The notes beneath the pieces are model-generated. The model was not told the origin of the DNA and ran no database searches. It was given only the letters and a program-made list of their open reading frames with translations. A stretch of DNA of 64,000 nucleotides, taken from positions 252,229 to 316,228 of the forward strand of contig CALSRU010000001.1 in NCBI GenBank assembly GCA_943788835.1. The letters run 5' to 3'. The translations under genes were made by a program, and so were the position numbers. Positions 36,549 to 44,926 of this stretch are shown piece after piece. This stretch comes from an uncultured Pseudomonadales bacterium (GTDB lineage: Bacteria; Pseudomonadota; Gammaproteobacteria; Pseudomonadales; UBA7434). Within the stretch, counting starts at the first letter, position 1. Each line of letters opens with the position of its first letter.

Positions 36549-38384
36549 ATGCCAAGGCTGCGAGTGCCTATGCGGTCTATAGGTTGGTTTTGGTGTTGCG
36601 TATTCGCTGCCCTCACCCAGCCTAAATGGGCTTTTTCGCAAAGCCAAGTGCTAGATGAGGGTGCAAGACATTCTTCAGAAAGCTCGATTGTTATTTATAA
36701 AGCAAGAGATATTGTCACTCTCGATCCGGATAAGCCGAATGTAAACGTCGTAGCGGTCAAGGGCGAAAAAATATTTGCTACTGGATCGTTAGACCAAGTG
36801 AAAAAAATTATCGGTAAGCAGTCTTTTGCTATTGACGATACGTTCGCAGGGAAGATTTTTGTCCCGGGTTTTATCGCGCAGCATGACCATCCTTTTTTAG
36901 CGGGTATTGCCCTGACATCGGCAATTATTTCGATTGAAGATTGGGTGTTGCCGGAAAAAACGTACAAGGCTGCAATAGGGCAGGCTGACTATATCTCGCG
37001 ATTGAGAGAAGAAGAGTCAAAGCTGAGCGACCCAAGTGAGATTTTACTTAGTTGGGGATATCATCACTATATGCATGGTGAGCTCAGCTCATCAAAACTG
37101 GATGCTATTAGTAGTGTTCGCCCTATCATTGTTTGGCACCGATCAGCTCACGAGATGTACTTTAATTCCGTGGCTCAAAAGAAGTACGGTATCAGTCGGC
37201 AATGGCATAATACACTCAATGAGGCTGTCAAAAAGCAAACTGACTTTGACAGAGGGCATTATTGGGAGCAAGGATTTCTTGCGATAGTGCCTTTACTAAT
37301 GCCGGTCCTTGCGGAACCAAGACGCCTCCACGCTGCCTTAGAATTTTTTGAACATTATTTTCATGCGGCGGGTATTACGTTGGGATCCGAACCCGGCGGG
37401 CTTCTTTCTAGGGCATTGCAAGATGCTCAAAATTCGGTGTTGAGCGATGCAGATACGCCCTTTCGTTTTTATTTTATTGCAGACGGTAAATCGTTGGTCG
37501 CTTTATATGACCGAGACCGTATTATTTCCAAAACAGAAAATTTGTTGGGATGGGGCCATGGCATGACTGCTTTTTTGCCTAAGCAGGTGAAGCTTTTTGC
37601 CGATGGGGCTGTTTTTAGTCAGGCAATGCAGCTTCGCGAAGACTACAGTGACGGTCATGCTGGTGAGTGGATGATGGATTTGGATGTTTTTGCGCGAGCA
37701 TTTCAAATATATTGGGATAGTGGCTATCAAATTCATGTGCATGTGAATGGCGATAAAGGCCTAGATATGGTTTTGAATCAGCTTGAGCATAATCTCAAGC
37801 GCAACCCGCGCGTTGACCATCGGACCGTATTAATCCATTTTGCTGTATCACAGTCCGACCAAATCAATAGAATTAAAAAACTCGGCGCGATTGTTAGTGC
37901 CAATCCATACTATCCTGTGGCACTAGCGGATAATTATCGCTCCAATGGGTTGGAGCCTTTCCGCGCTGACAATATGGTCCGGTTAGGAGACATCGAACGC
38001 GCAGGGATCTCATACTCGCTACACTCAGACATGCCGATGGCGCCCGCACAGCCACTTTTTCTAATGTGGGCAGCCGTGAATCGAATAACTAATGACGGGA
38101 ATTTACGCGGTCCAGATCAGCGAGTGAGTCGGTTAGGCGCATTGAAGGCGGTGACTTTAGATGCTGCATACTCGCTGCGCTTGGAAAAAAAAGTGGGTAG
38201 TATTGAGCCTGGAAAGTTAGCCAACTTCACGGTGCTTGCTGAAAACCCGATAACAATTGATCCTATGGCAATTAAGGATATAGAGATTTTTGCAACGATT
38301 CGCGAGGGGCGCGTCTTTCCTATTAAAAACAGTTCTGATGCTCCAAGTAAAGATTTATTGGTCCCATTATCTGCAGCTCATTAA
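36549..38384 (+). CDS. Exported amidohydrolase family 3 protein
   Basis: A YtcJ/NfdA-like metal-dependent amidohydrolase, about 611 residues from the ATG at 36549. A basic and hydrophobic start (RLRVPMRSIGWFWCCVFAAL) suggests export. Recognisable features: IVIYKARDIVTLDPDKPN, metal ligands in FIAQHDHPFLAG, VKLFADGAVFSQAMQL, HVHVNGDKGLDMVL, SYSLHSDMPMAPAQPLFLMW and SIEPGKLANFTVL. The usual HxH pair near the start appears as HDH. Start uncertain: ATGs at 36510 and 36570 and a more upstream codon at 36441 overlapping the VOC gene are alternatives. Substrate unknown. Confidence 0.75.
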   Translation: MPRLRVPMRSIGWFWCCVFAALTQPKWAFSQSQVLDEGARHSSESSIVIYKARDIVTLDPDKPNVNVVAVKGEKIFATGSLDQVKKIIGKQSFAIDDTFAGKIFVPGFIAQHDHPFLAGIALTSAIISIEDWVLPEKTYKAAIGQADYISRLREEESKLSDPSEILLSWGYHHYMHGELSSSKLDAISSVRPIIVWHRSAHEMYFNSVAQKKYGISRQWHNTLNEAVKKQTDFDRGHYWEQGFLAIVPLLMPVLAEPRRLHAALEFFEHYFHAAGITLGSEPGGLLSRALQDAQNSVLSDADTPFRFYFIADGKSLVALYDRDRIISKTENLLGWGHGMTAFLPKQVKLFADGAVFSQAMQLREDYSDGHAGEWMMDLDVFARAFQIYWDSGYQIHVHVNGDKGLDMVLNQLEHNLKRNPRVDHRTVLIHFAVSQSDQINRIKKLGAIVSANPYYPVALADNYRSNGLEPFRADNMVRLGDIERAGISYSLHSDMPMAPAQPLFLMWAAVNRITNDGNLRGPDQRVSRLGALKAVTLDAAYSLRLEKKVGSIEPGKLANFTVLAENPITIDPMAIKDIEIFATIREGRVFPIKNSSDAPSKDLLVPLSAAH

Positions 38385-38671
38385 TCACAACGTTTGATTG
38401 GCTATGTTGAGTTTAATTTAAAAAATGAGCTATGAACGGGCGCATGGGTGCAATGTTAGTATCGGCAGGGGACACTGAGTGAGAAGAACTAGTGTGGGTA
38501 GGTGGCAATTGTTAATTTTTTCTGCGTAGGTCTGGCCTATAGTCATTACAAAATATAACAGGAAGACTTATGTTTCAGCTATGCATTCTCCTCTATAAAC
38601 ATGGTCAAAAAAATGTTAACGCTCGTTCGCACAACCATTAAAATTTTTTACGCTCGGGGTTTCAACGACTG

Positions 38672-38863
38672 ATGCAGCAGCTTCTTAGTCAATATATACA
38701 GTGTCCATATTGCGGTGAGATGATTGAGGTATTGATCGACTGCTCGGTGCCAGAGCAGGAATATATTGAAGATTGTCAGGTCTGCTGTCGTCCCATTTGC
38801 TTTAATGTGACTATTGACCATGAAGGCGATGCATCGGTTGTTGTAACACATGAAAATGAATAA
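38672..38863 (+). CDS. CPXCG-motif cysteine-rich protein
   Basis: A 63-residue zinc-ribbon-like protein: CPYCGEMIEVLIDCS near residue 11 and CQVCCRPICFNVTI near residue 36, the CPxCG family pattern, with the acidic PEQEYIEDC in between. Function unknown. Only 20 bases separate it from the channel-like gene downstream, so they are likely co-transcribed. Confidence 0.85.
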   Translation: MQQLLSQYIQCPYCGEMIEVLIDCSVPEQEYIEDCQVCCRPICFNVTIDHEGDASVVVTHENE

Positions 38864-38883
38864 TTTCAAGCGAGGAGGTCAGT

Positions 38884-39237
38884 TTGGCATTTACAATAAC
38901 ATTTTTTAAAATTCTTTCGTGGGGAATTTTTTTGATTGCGCCTTTGTTGATTATGTTTTTTTTGATGATAACAATATTGGCTTTAATTGCAGGACGTATT
39001 GAATGTTGGAACAGATTCGACGCGTTATACTGGGGTTTCATTACAGCTTTAACCGTCGGTTATGGCGATATGAGGCCTGTAAAAAAAACGACTAAAAGTT
39101 TGTCAGTTGTGATAGCGGCTTTTGGCATCATGTTTTCCGGTATGCTGGTTGCCATAACCATTGAGGCCTCTACGCGAGCTTTTAAAATACACATGGATCC
39201 TGAAGTCATGCGTGTTATTGAGAATCGAATAGATTGA
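38884..39237 (+). CDS. Minimal two-helix potassium-channel-like protein
   Basis: A 117-residue membrane protein with a long N-terminal hydrophobic segment, a pore loop containing the potassium selectivity filter TVGYGD, and a second helix (LSVVIAAFGIMFSGMLVAIT). This is the 2TM ion-channel architecture without any cytoplasmic gating domain. It starts with TTG at 38884, well placed behind AGGAGG (38873-38878); no ATG is available. Four copies should form a pore. Role unknown; pairing with the CPXCG protein is seen here and may be coincidence. Confidence 0.78.
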   Translation: MAFTITFFKILSWGIFLIAPLLIMFFLMITILALIAGRIECWNRFDALYWGFITALTVGYGDMRPVKKTTKSLSVVIAAFGIMFSGMLVAITIEASTRAFKIHMDPEVMRVIENRID

Positions 39238-39625
39238 GTGCTTCGGTGATGATTGCTCATTGCCGTTTTCGCTCTATGCACTCGATGTATCAAAATTTAT
39301 TAATAGTCGACCCACCCCGTTGAATGCCACATTATTAGAGCTGATGCTGTCTTGCTTGATCGTGCTCAGGCAGTTTAATGGTAGGTAATTTTGACGTAGG
39401 CCTATCAATTACTGTTTAAAAGGCGCAAGCTTGCTAAATACTTGGCTTGCCGCTGCTTATTGCTTGAAGAGAGTTTAATGCTGCGCTCCGGTCGGCATCT
39501 CATCGTTAGATGCCCTCACAATATAATCTGTCGGAGTTATGGCAAGCAAGTCACATTGCGCCCTTTAACGGGCCGATTACTTACCTAGGGTTATAGCGGC
39601 TTTTTCAAGTCTTAAGGTATAAAAG
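39238..39625. other. Intergenic region with stem-loop
   Basis: 388 bases without a credible gene. A perfect hairpin GGCATCT-N7-AGATGCC lies at 39494-39514, and a shorter one (GCCC/GGGC) near 39571-39584. No T-run follows the first, so it does not look like a terminator. Confidence 0.4.
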
Positions 39626-39967
39626 ATGTCGGATAAATTTTTTTTTAAGGGGCGTCAGGACGCGCGCCAAAATCATACAAATCATGGTTATCAAACAAAT
39701 GCGGTATCTAAAGCTGGCAGCAAAAAATATCCGCTTCAGTTAGTCGTGACTACTGATGAGCGAAAGCAAGAAGTTGAACGGTTGGTGGGCGAAGCCGATT
39801 TATATGCTGAAATCACTCTTGATAAGACGGCTAATGGCGTAGAATCTATCGCAGAGCTTACAGCCTTGCTTAATAAGGCATCGCCCGTGGTGTTGGATAA
39901 GACTCCCGCTCGCAATGACCCTTGTTATTGTGGCAGTGGTAAAAAGTACAAAAAGTGTTGTGCTTAA
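39626..39967 (+). CDS. SWIM/SEC-C metal-binding motif protein
   Basis: A 113-residue protein of the PBPRA1643-type family: start [14 protein letters not shown], a central alpha/beta segment ([20 protein letters not shown]) and a C-terminal SEC-C zinc motif, [22 protein letters not shown] motifs bind zinc and often help contact ribosomes or SecB in other proteins, but this family has no known role. Followed 14 bases later by the Trp-rich protein. Confidence 0.85.
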   Translation: MSDKFFFKGRQDARQNHTNHGYQTNAVSKAGSKKYPLQLVVTTDERKQEVERLVGEADLYAEITLDKTANGVESIAELTALLNKASPVVLDKTPARNDPCYCGSGKKYKKCCA

Positions 39968-39981
39968 GCTGAAATGAACGA

Positions 39982-40212
39982 ATGAATCGGATGAAGCAAC
40001 ATAAAATTAATCCCCGTAAGTTGCTCAATAGTAAGTGGACTGCGGCGAAGCCGAGTAACAAAGAAAAACACTTTTTAGTGACCGATGTCGAATTTGGTGA
40101 CGATGAGGTTGTAGTTTCTTGCGCTATTGAAGCCATCATTTCAAAACGCACGATGGCAATCGATTGGCAAGATTTGAAAGATTCAACGCAGTGGCTAGCT
40201 GGCTGGAAATAG
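39982..40212 (+). CDS. TIGR02450-type Trp-rich small protein
   Basis: A 76-residue protein: INPRKLLNSKWTAAKPSNKE, KHFLVTDVEF and the end QDLKDSTQWLAGWK, with three Trp including WLAGWK, the pattern of the conserved tryptophan-rich family. Function unknown. A second ATG at 39991 is possible. Probably co-transcribed with the SEC-C gene upstream. Confidence 0.82.
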   Translation: MNRMKQHKINPRKLLNSKWTAAKPSNKEKHFLVTDVEFGDDEVVVSCAIEAIISKRTMAIDWQDLKDSTQWLAGWK

Positions 40213-40242
40213 TTTTAAACTTTTAGCACGTGCCATCGCACC

Positions 40243-40272
40243 TTATATTCGAACCGGTGAATTTGAATATAA
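40243..40272 (+). other. Stem-loop upstream of the cold-shock gene
   Basis: Arms TTATATTC and GAATATAA around a 14-base loop, followed by ATTTTTAAG. It may end the upstream transcript or form part of the cold-shock mRNA leader, which in CspA-family genes is often structured and temperature-sensitive. Confidence 0.45.
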
Positions 40273-40306
40273 ATTTTTAAGTTCACCAACACTATGAGTA
40301 AATGTA

Positions 40307-40513
40307 ATGAGTAAAGGTACAGTAAAGTGGTTTAACGCCGACAAAGGTTTTGGTTTTATTACTCCTGAAGATGGCGGCAAAGATCTTTTTGTTCACCATT
40401 CAGAAATTCAAAGTGGTGGCGGTTTTGCCACGCTTAATGATGGGCAAGCCGTAGAATTTGAAGTTGGCCAGGGTCAAAAAGGACCCTGTGCAAATAAAGT
40501 AGTAGCAGTATAA
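40307..40513 (+). CDS. Cold-shock protein, CspA family
   Basis: A 68-residue single cold-shock domain: [20 protein letters not shown] with RNP1 (KGFGFI), RNP2 (LFVHHSEIQ), then [20 protein letters not shown]. Binds single-stranded RNA and DNA; whether it is cold-induced cannot be told. It stands alone with a strong terminator downstream. Confidence 0.93.
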   Translation: MSKGTVKWFNADKGFGFITPEDGGKDLFVHHSEIQSGGGFATLNDGQAVEFEVGQGQKGPCANKVVAV

Positions 40514-40521
40514 TTTTTTAC

Positions 40522-40582
40522 AAATAACAAAGTGCCATTTAGGTGACGGCATCTTGCGCCTAAATGCACTGCGTTATTTTTT
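40522..40582 (+). terminator. Terminator after the cold-shock gene
   Basis: A long imperfect stem: AAATAAC pairs with GTTATTT, and AGTGC-C-ATTTAGG pairs with CCTAAATGCACT (one bulged C), ending in a run of six T residues. The inner loop is about 15 bases. Confidence 0.75.
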
Positions 40583-41353
40583 AAGATGCAATTAGCGATT
40601 TAGACCCCTGTCAAAGCGATCCAAAATCGTGCTCTCCTTTATCACTCTCTTGTAGTTTACCTTCCCTAGCCAGCTTAAATTGTACCGAGCATCCGGCTGT
40701 AGTAACATCTGCGCCGCTTAAGTATGTCTGAAGTAACAGGGTTATATTGTTCCTCTGCTTATTACTTTGAGAACGCTTTAGTCATGATAGAAAAGAAACT
40801 CATGGCATGGCGCAGCTCAATAGTTATCTTTGGTTTGTTAGCTTCCGGGCTAGACTCAATAGTGAATTATGGCGCTCGTCAATTAGGGTGAGTCTAATGT
40901 GCGAACCCTTACGGTGGGTAATGCCTTGCAAAGAGAAGTTGTTATCCTTCAAGCGATTACACTAGTGGTGACAGATCAGCCTTTGCAATCGGACCGGTGG
41001 CGGGAAACGGTTCAATAGAGCGCATTAGCCGCCCAGAATCGCCCGCTTTTAGGGCTTTAAGAGGCTCAAAACGGGATTTTTGTGTGGTCGGTGGTGAAAT
41101 ACGCTCATGCCGTTGCTTTTAGCGACAAGTTGGATTTTAGATCATGACGGATTCGTGTATAAGACTCACCCTGTAACGATTCATTGTCAGCTCGATAGTT
41201 AATGGAGCTTGTACATGCGGCCTCGCGAGGTTTGCTAGAGGCATCTGGGCGTTTTTTGCCTCTCTACCGCGAGCTCAATCGATCAATGACGGGCCATCGC
41301 CGTGAGCGAGCCCACTATAAGAAATAGTAATACGCGTTTTTATAAGGTTACCT
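40583..41353. other. Long gene-poor region upstream of the phosphorylase
   Basis: About 770 bases. Two short frames (40724-40891, 55 residues, hydrophobic middle; 41202-41327, 41 residues) have no recognised family and are not called. Structures seen: a 10-bp palindrome CCTCGCGAGG at 41221-41230, and a hairpin AGAGGCA/TGCCTCT at 41237-41263. A purine-rich ATAAGG lies before the phosphorylase ATG. It probably holds the phosphorylase promoter and operator. Confidence 0.4.
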
Positions 41354-44300
41354 ATGACAAACAGAAAAATTTATTTAGGCGAGATGCTTAAACAGAATGA
41401 GACAGCCGCTATTGGCGGTGAATATGTCACTATTGATAGCGAAGCTTTTTACAAGATTTCTAACTACGATCACATGGCCCCGTTTTTTATTAGTGTGGTT
41501 AGCGACTCCGATCACTGGATGTATATCTCTAGCCAAGGTGGGCTCTCCGCTGGCCGCATTAATTCAGAAAATGCGCTCTTTCCGTATTACACCGACGATA
41601 AAGTTACCGATGGTTCTAGCTTTACCGGTAGCCGCACGATTGCTCTAGTTACAGCTGCCGAAAAAACATTCCTTTGGGAACCCTTCTCTGAAAATTTAGC
41701 GGGTATCTATAACATTACACGGAACATTTATAAAAATGTTTGTGGCGACAAGCTTATTTTTGAAGAGATTAACAATGACCTTGGTGTCGCGTTTCAGTAC
41801 GCTTGGCAAACATCTGATAAATTTGGGTTTGTCAAAACCTCACAGCTCACCAATACGGGCGAAGCTACAGTCAGTGTAGATATTCTCGACGGCATAGAGA
41901 ATTTATTACCTTATGGTGTTGAACAGGCCGCACAAAACACCGTGAGCTGCCTAGTTGACGCCTACAAGAAAAATGAATTGCAGGCTGATGTGGGTCTTGG
42001 CATTTATTCGATGAGTTCAATCTTGGTGGATCGTGCTGAGCCGAGCGAGGCGCTATCGGCCACAACAGTTTGGTCGGTGGGCTTAAACGATGGCAAAAAG
42101 TTAGTTTCTTCAATTCAGCTCGAGAACTTTCGTAACGGGCTTGGTATTGATCAAGAATCTGATGTAAGAGGGCGCCGCGGCGCTTATTTTGTTAATGCCG
42201 AGATTGCGCTGGGGTCTGGCGAAAGTAAAGAATGGCTTATGGTGGCAGAAATCAATCAGGGCCCAGCCAAGGTTAAAGATTTAATTGCCTACATAAAAGC
42301 CGATCAAAATATTGTTGACGATATTAACAATGATATCGCACAGGGTTCTGAGAACCTTGCCCGTATTGTCGGTAATGCCGATGGTCTGCAGGTAAGTGAA
42401 GATGTTCTCAGCGCTAACCATCATTTTGCTAACGTATTGTTTAACGTGATGCGCGGTGGCTTATTCGATGATAATTACACGGTTGGCAAAGCTGACCTTA
42501 TTACTTTCGTTCAATCATTTAATAGCCAGATTTATACCCAATATGAATCATTTTTTAACGGCTTAAGCGATCATTTTCATTATAGTGATCTTATTAAAGC
42601 AGCGGCGGAACAAGGTAGCGCCAACCTTGAGAGGCTTTGCTATGAATACTTACCTCTGACATTTAGTCGTCGTCATGGTGACCCTTCACGTCCGTGGAAT
42701 AAATTTTCTATCGATTTGAAAAATGATGATGGCTCTAAACTTCTCAATTTCCAAGGCAACTGGCGTGACATTTTTCAAAATTGGGAAGCATTAAGTTTCT
42801 CAATTCCCAATTTTATTGAGAGCATGATTTGTAAGTTTGTGAATGCCACAACAGCCGATGGCTATAACCCCTACCGCATAACCAAGCAAGGTATTGATTG
42901 GGAAAGGCTCGATGCTGAAGATCCCTGGTCTAATATTGGCTATTGGGGTGACCACCAAATTATTTATTTGCTGAAATTTTTAGAGTTTTCAAACAGTCAT
43001 CACCCCGGCACCCTGCAAGAGTTTTTAACTAAAAATATTTTTGGCTATGCCAACGTTCCCTACAGCCTAAAATCATACGAGAAACTTCTTGAAGACCCGC
43101 GCAACACTATTGATTATGACGATCATAGAGATGCAATTATTGATGCTCGTGTTAACGAAGTGGGCGCCGATGGTCGAATGATATGGGACCATGATGGCGC
43201 CGTTTTACATGTCAATCTGACAGAGAAGTTATTGGCTACAGTACTATCTAAACTTTCTAATTTTATTCCTGAAGGTGGTATCTGGATGAATACCCAGCGG
43301 CCCGAGTGGAATGACGCCAATAACGCGCTTGTCGGCTTTGGTGTTTCGATGGTCACGCTTTACTACACTAGGCGATACCAGCAATATCTTTTTGATTTAT
43401 TCTCGGCCGTTGATTTTGACGAGGTTATGCTCACTCAAGAAATGTATGGCCAGCTGGATTCGATCAATACAACATTTGAAGACTATCAATGTTTACTGGC
43501 TGGAAAAATTGGTGATAACGATAGAAAAAATGTTTTGGACAGGCTAGGTAAGGCCGGCGCTGATTTTAGATCCAATATCTACAAAAATGGTTTCTCGGGT
43601 AAAACGGTTGCAGTAAAAACTGCCGATCTCCTCAAGTTTTTTGAATTATCGCTCCAATATATTGATCATACCATTCGCGCGAACAAGCGTGATGATGGTT
43701 TGTATCATGCTTACAATTTGATGGACGCTTCCAGTGATGGTGTTGAAATTAAATACCTTTATGAAATGCTTGAGGGGCAGGTGTCAGTTCTAAGTTCGGG
43801 TTATTTGAGCCCTAAGCAAGCTATTGATGTGCTGGGGGCATTGCGAAATTCCGCAATTTATACTGCGCGTCAACATTCATATCTACTGTACCCTGATAGA
43901 GAATTAGCAAGGTTTGTTGATAAAAATCTTATTCCAAAAGCTCAGGCCGAGGCTTCTGAGCTCATTCAGGCTCTTGTGGCTAAAGGGGATACCTCGCTAG
44001 TTGAGTTAGATGCGCAGGGCGATTATCACTTCAATGGCGCTTTTAATAATGTCGATAGCGCTAAGAGCGTATTGGCTACGCTAGCGAAATCCGGGCACGC
44101 TGATTTAGTGGCTAAAGACGCAGCATTGATTGAAGAAATTTTTGAAGGCGTCTTTAATCATATTGCATTTACCGGTCGTTCAGGTGGAATGTACGCTTAT
44201 GAAGGGCTTGGTTCGATCTATTGGCATATGGTTTCTAAGCTATTATTGGCCACGTTAGAAAATTATCAAAGTGCACTCGAGCAAGGCGAAGACGCGGCTA

Positions 44301-44818
44301 CTGTAGGTAAATTGGTTGATATTTATTACGATATACGTGCGGGCATTGGTTTCAACAAAACACCAGAGGAGTACGGTGCTTTCCCGACCGACCCTTATTC
44401 ACATACTCCCGGGTTTGCGGGCGCTAAACAGCCTGGGATGACGGGCCAAGTTAAAGAAGAAGTCATCACCCGGCAAATTGAATTGGGTGTAGTGGTGATA
44501 GACGGTTCTATTACCTTCAATCCGGTCATTTTAAGAAAATCTGAATTTCTGTTAGCAGACTCTGAGTTGGTTTATTTTGATGTGAATGGAAATAGGCAGT
44601 GCGTTGCGCTGACAAAAAATCAGCTGGGTTTTACCTATTGTCAAATCCCCGTTGTTTACAGTCTAGCGAAGGAAGCCTCGATTGTTATTACGATGACAGA
44701 TGGGTCTAGTCGTGAAATTAATGGCAACGTTATTGATGCCGATACGTCGATGCTGATTTTTGATAAGAAGCATGTGGTTGCTGAAATTGCTGTCTCACTT
44801 GATCCGCGGCTTGATTAA
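41354..44818 (+). CDS. Large glycoside phosphorylase, GH94/GH149/GH161 type
   Basis: A 1154-residue cytoplasmic enzyme (no signal peptide) of the inverting glucoside-phosphorylase group. It has an N-terminal beta-sandwich part (DHWMYISSQGGLSAGR), the (alpha/alpha)6 barrel with NPYRITKQGIDWER, IGYWGDHQIIYLLK and RPEWNDANNALVG, where Asp654 is the expected general acid by analogy with the WND motif of cellobiose phosphorylase, then ARQHSYLLYPDR and a C-terminal beta domain. The length well exceeds disaccharide phosphorylases (about 800) and fits oligoglucan phosphorylases. Neighbouring GH30 makes beta-1,3-glucan (GH149/GH161) my first choice; a beta-1,2-oligoglucan enzyme (GH94) is the alternative. 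Product would be glucose 1-phosphate. Confidence 0.8.
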   Translation: MTNRKIYLGEMLKQNETAAIGGEYVTIDSEAFYKISNYDHMAPFFISVVSDSDHWMYISSQGGLSAGRINSENALFPYYTDDKVTDGSSFTGSRTIALVTAAEKTFLWEPFSENLAGIYNITRNIYKNVCGDKLIFEEINNDLGVAFQYAWQTSDKFGFVKTSQLTNTGEATVSVDILDGIENLLPYGVEQAAQNTVSCLVDAYKKNELQADVGLGIYSMSSILVDRAEPSEALSATTVWSVGLNDGKKLVSSIQLENFRNGLGIDQESDVRGRRGAYFVNAEIALGSGESKEWLMVAEINQGPAKVKDLIAYIKADQNIVDDINNDIAQGSENLARIVGNADGLQVSEDVLSANHHFANVLFNVMRGGLFDDNYTVGKADLITFVQSFNSQIYTQYESFFNGLSDHFHYSDLIKAAAEQGSANLERLCYEYLPLTFSRRHGDPSRPWNKFSIDLKNDDGSKLLNFQGNWRDIFQNWEALSFSIPNFIESMICKFVNATTADGYNPYRITKQGIDWERLDAEDPWSNIGYWGDHQIIYLLKFLEFSNSHHPGTLQEFLTKNIFGYANVPYSLKSYEKLLEDPRNTIDYDDHRDAIIDARVNEVGADGRMIWDHDGAVLHVNLTEKLLATVLSKLSNFIPEGGIWMNTQRPEWNDANNALVGFGVSMVTLYYTRRYQQYLFDLFSAVDFDEVMLTQEMYGQLDSINTTFEDYQCLLAGKIGDNDRKNVLDRLGKAGADFRSNIYKNGFSGKTVAVKTADLLKFFELSLQYIDHTIRANKRDDGLYHAYNLMDASSDGVEIKYLYEMLEGQVSVLSSGYLSPKQAIDVLGALRNSAIYTARQHSYLLYPDRELARFVDKNLIPKAQAEASELIQALVAKGDTSLVELDAQGDYHFNGAFNNVDSAKSVLATLAKSGHADLVAKDAALIEEIFEGVFNHIAFTGRSGGMYAYEGLGSIYWHMVSKLLLATLENYQSALEQGEDAATVGKLVDIYYDIRAGIGFNKTPEEYGAFPTDPYSHTPGFAGAKQPGMTGQVKEEVITRQIELGVVVIDGSITFNPVILRKSEFLLADSELVYFDVNGNRQCVALTKNQLGFTYCQIPVVYSLAKEASIVITMTDGSSREINGNVIDADTSMLIFDKKHVVAEIAVSLDPRLD

Positions 44819-44839
44819 CGCAGAAAAAATAACGCAACG

Positions 44840-44878
44840 AAAAAGGCCGGTCGCATTATGATGCAGCCGGCCTTTTTT
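44840..44878. terminator. Bidirectional terminator between phosphorylase and GPH transporter genes
   Basis: AAAAGGCCGG pairs with CCGGCCTTTT, with an inner GCAT/ATGC stem, and T-runs result on both strands. It lies between two convergent genes and should serve both. Confidence 0.92.
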
Positions 44879-44926
44879 CTATGCGACGTTCAACTCTTAG
44901 CTAGCCGCAGAATGCCTATTAGTATT

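Noticed and set aside
38570..38641. 23-residue frame with AGGAAG upstream, before the CPXCG gene
   Set aside because: Too short and without similarity; a purine-rich stretch alone is not enough.
41202..41327. 41-residue frame just before the phosphorylase gene
   Set aside because: No ribosome-binding site or family; overlaps the palindrome and hairpin.
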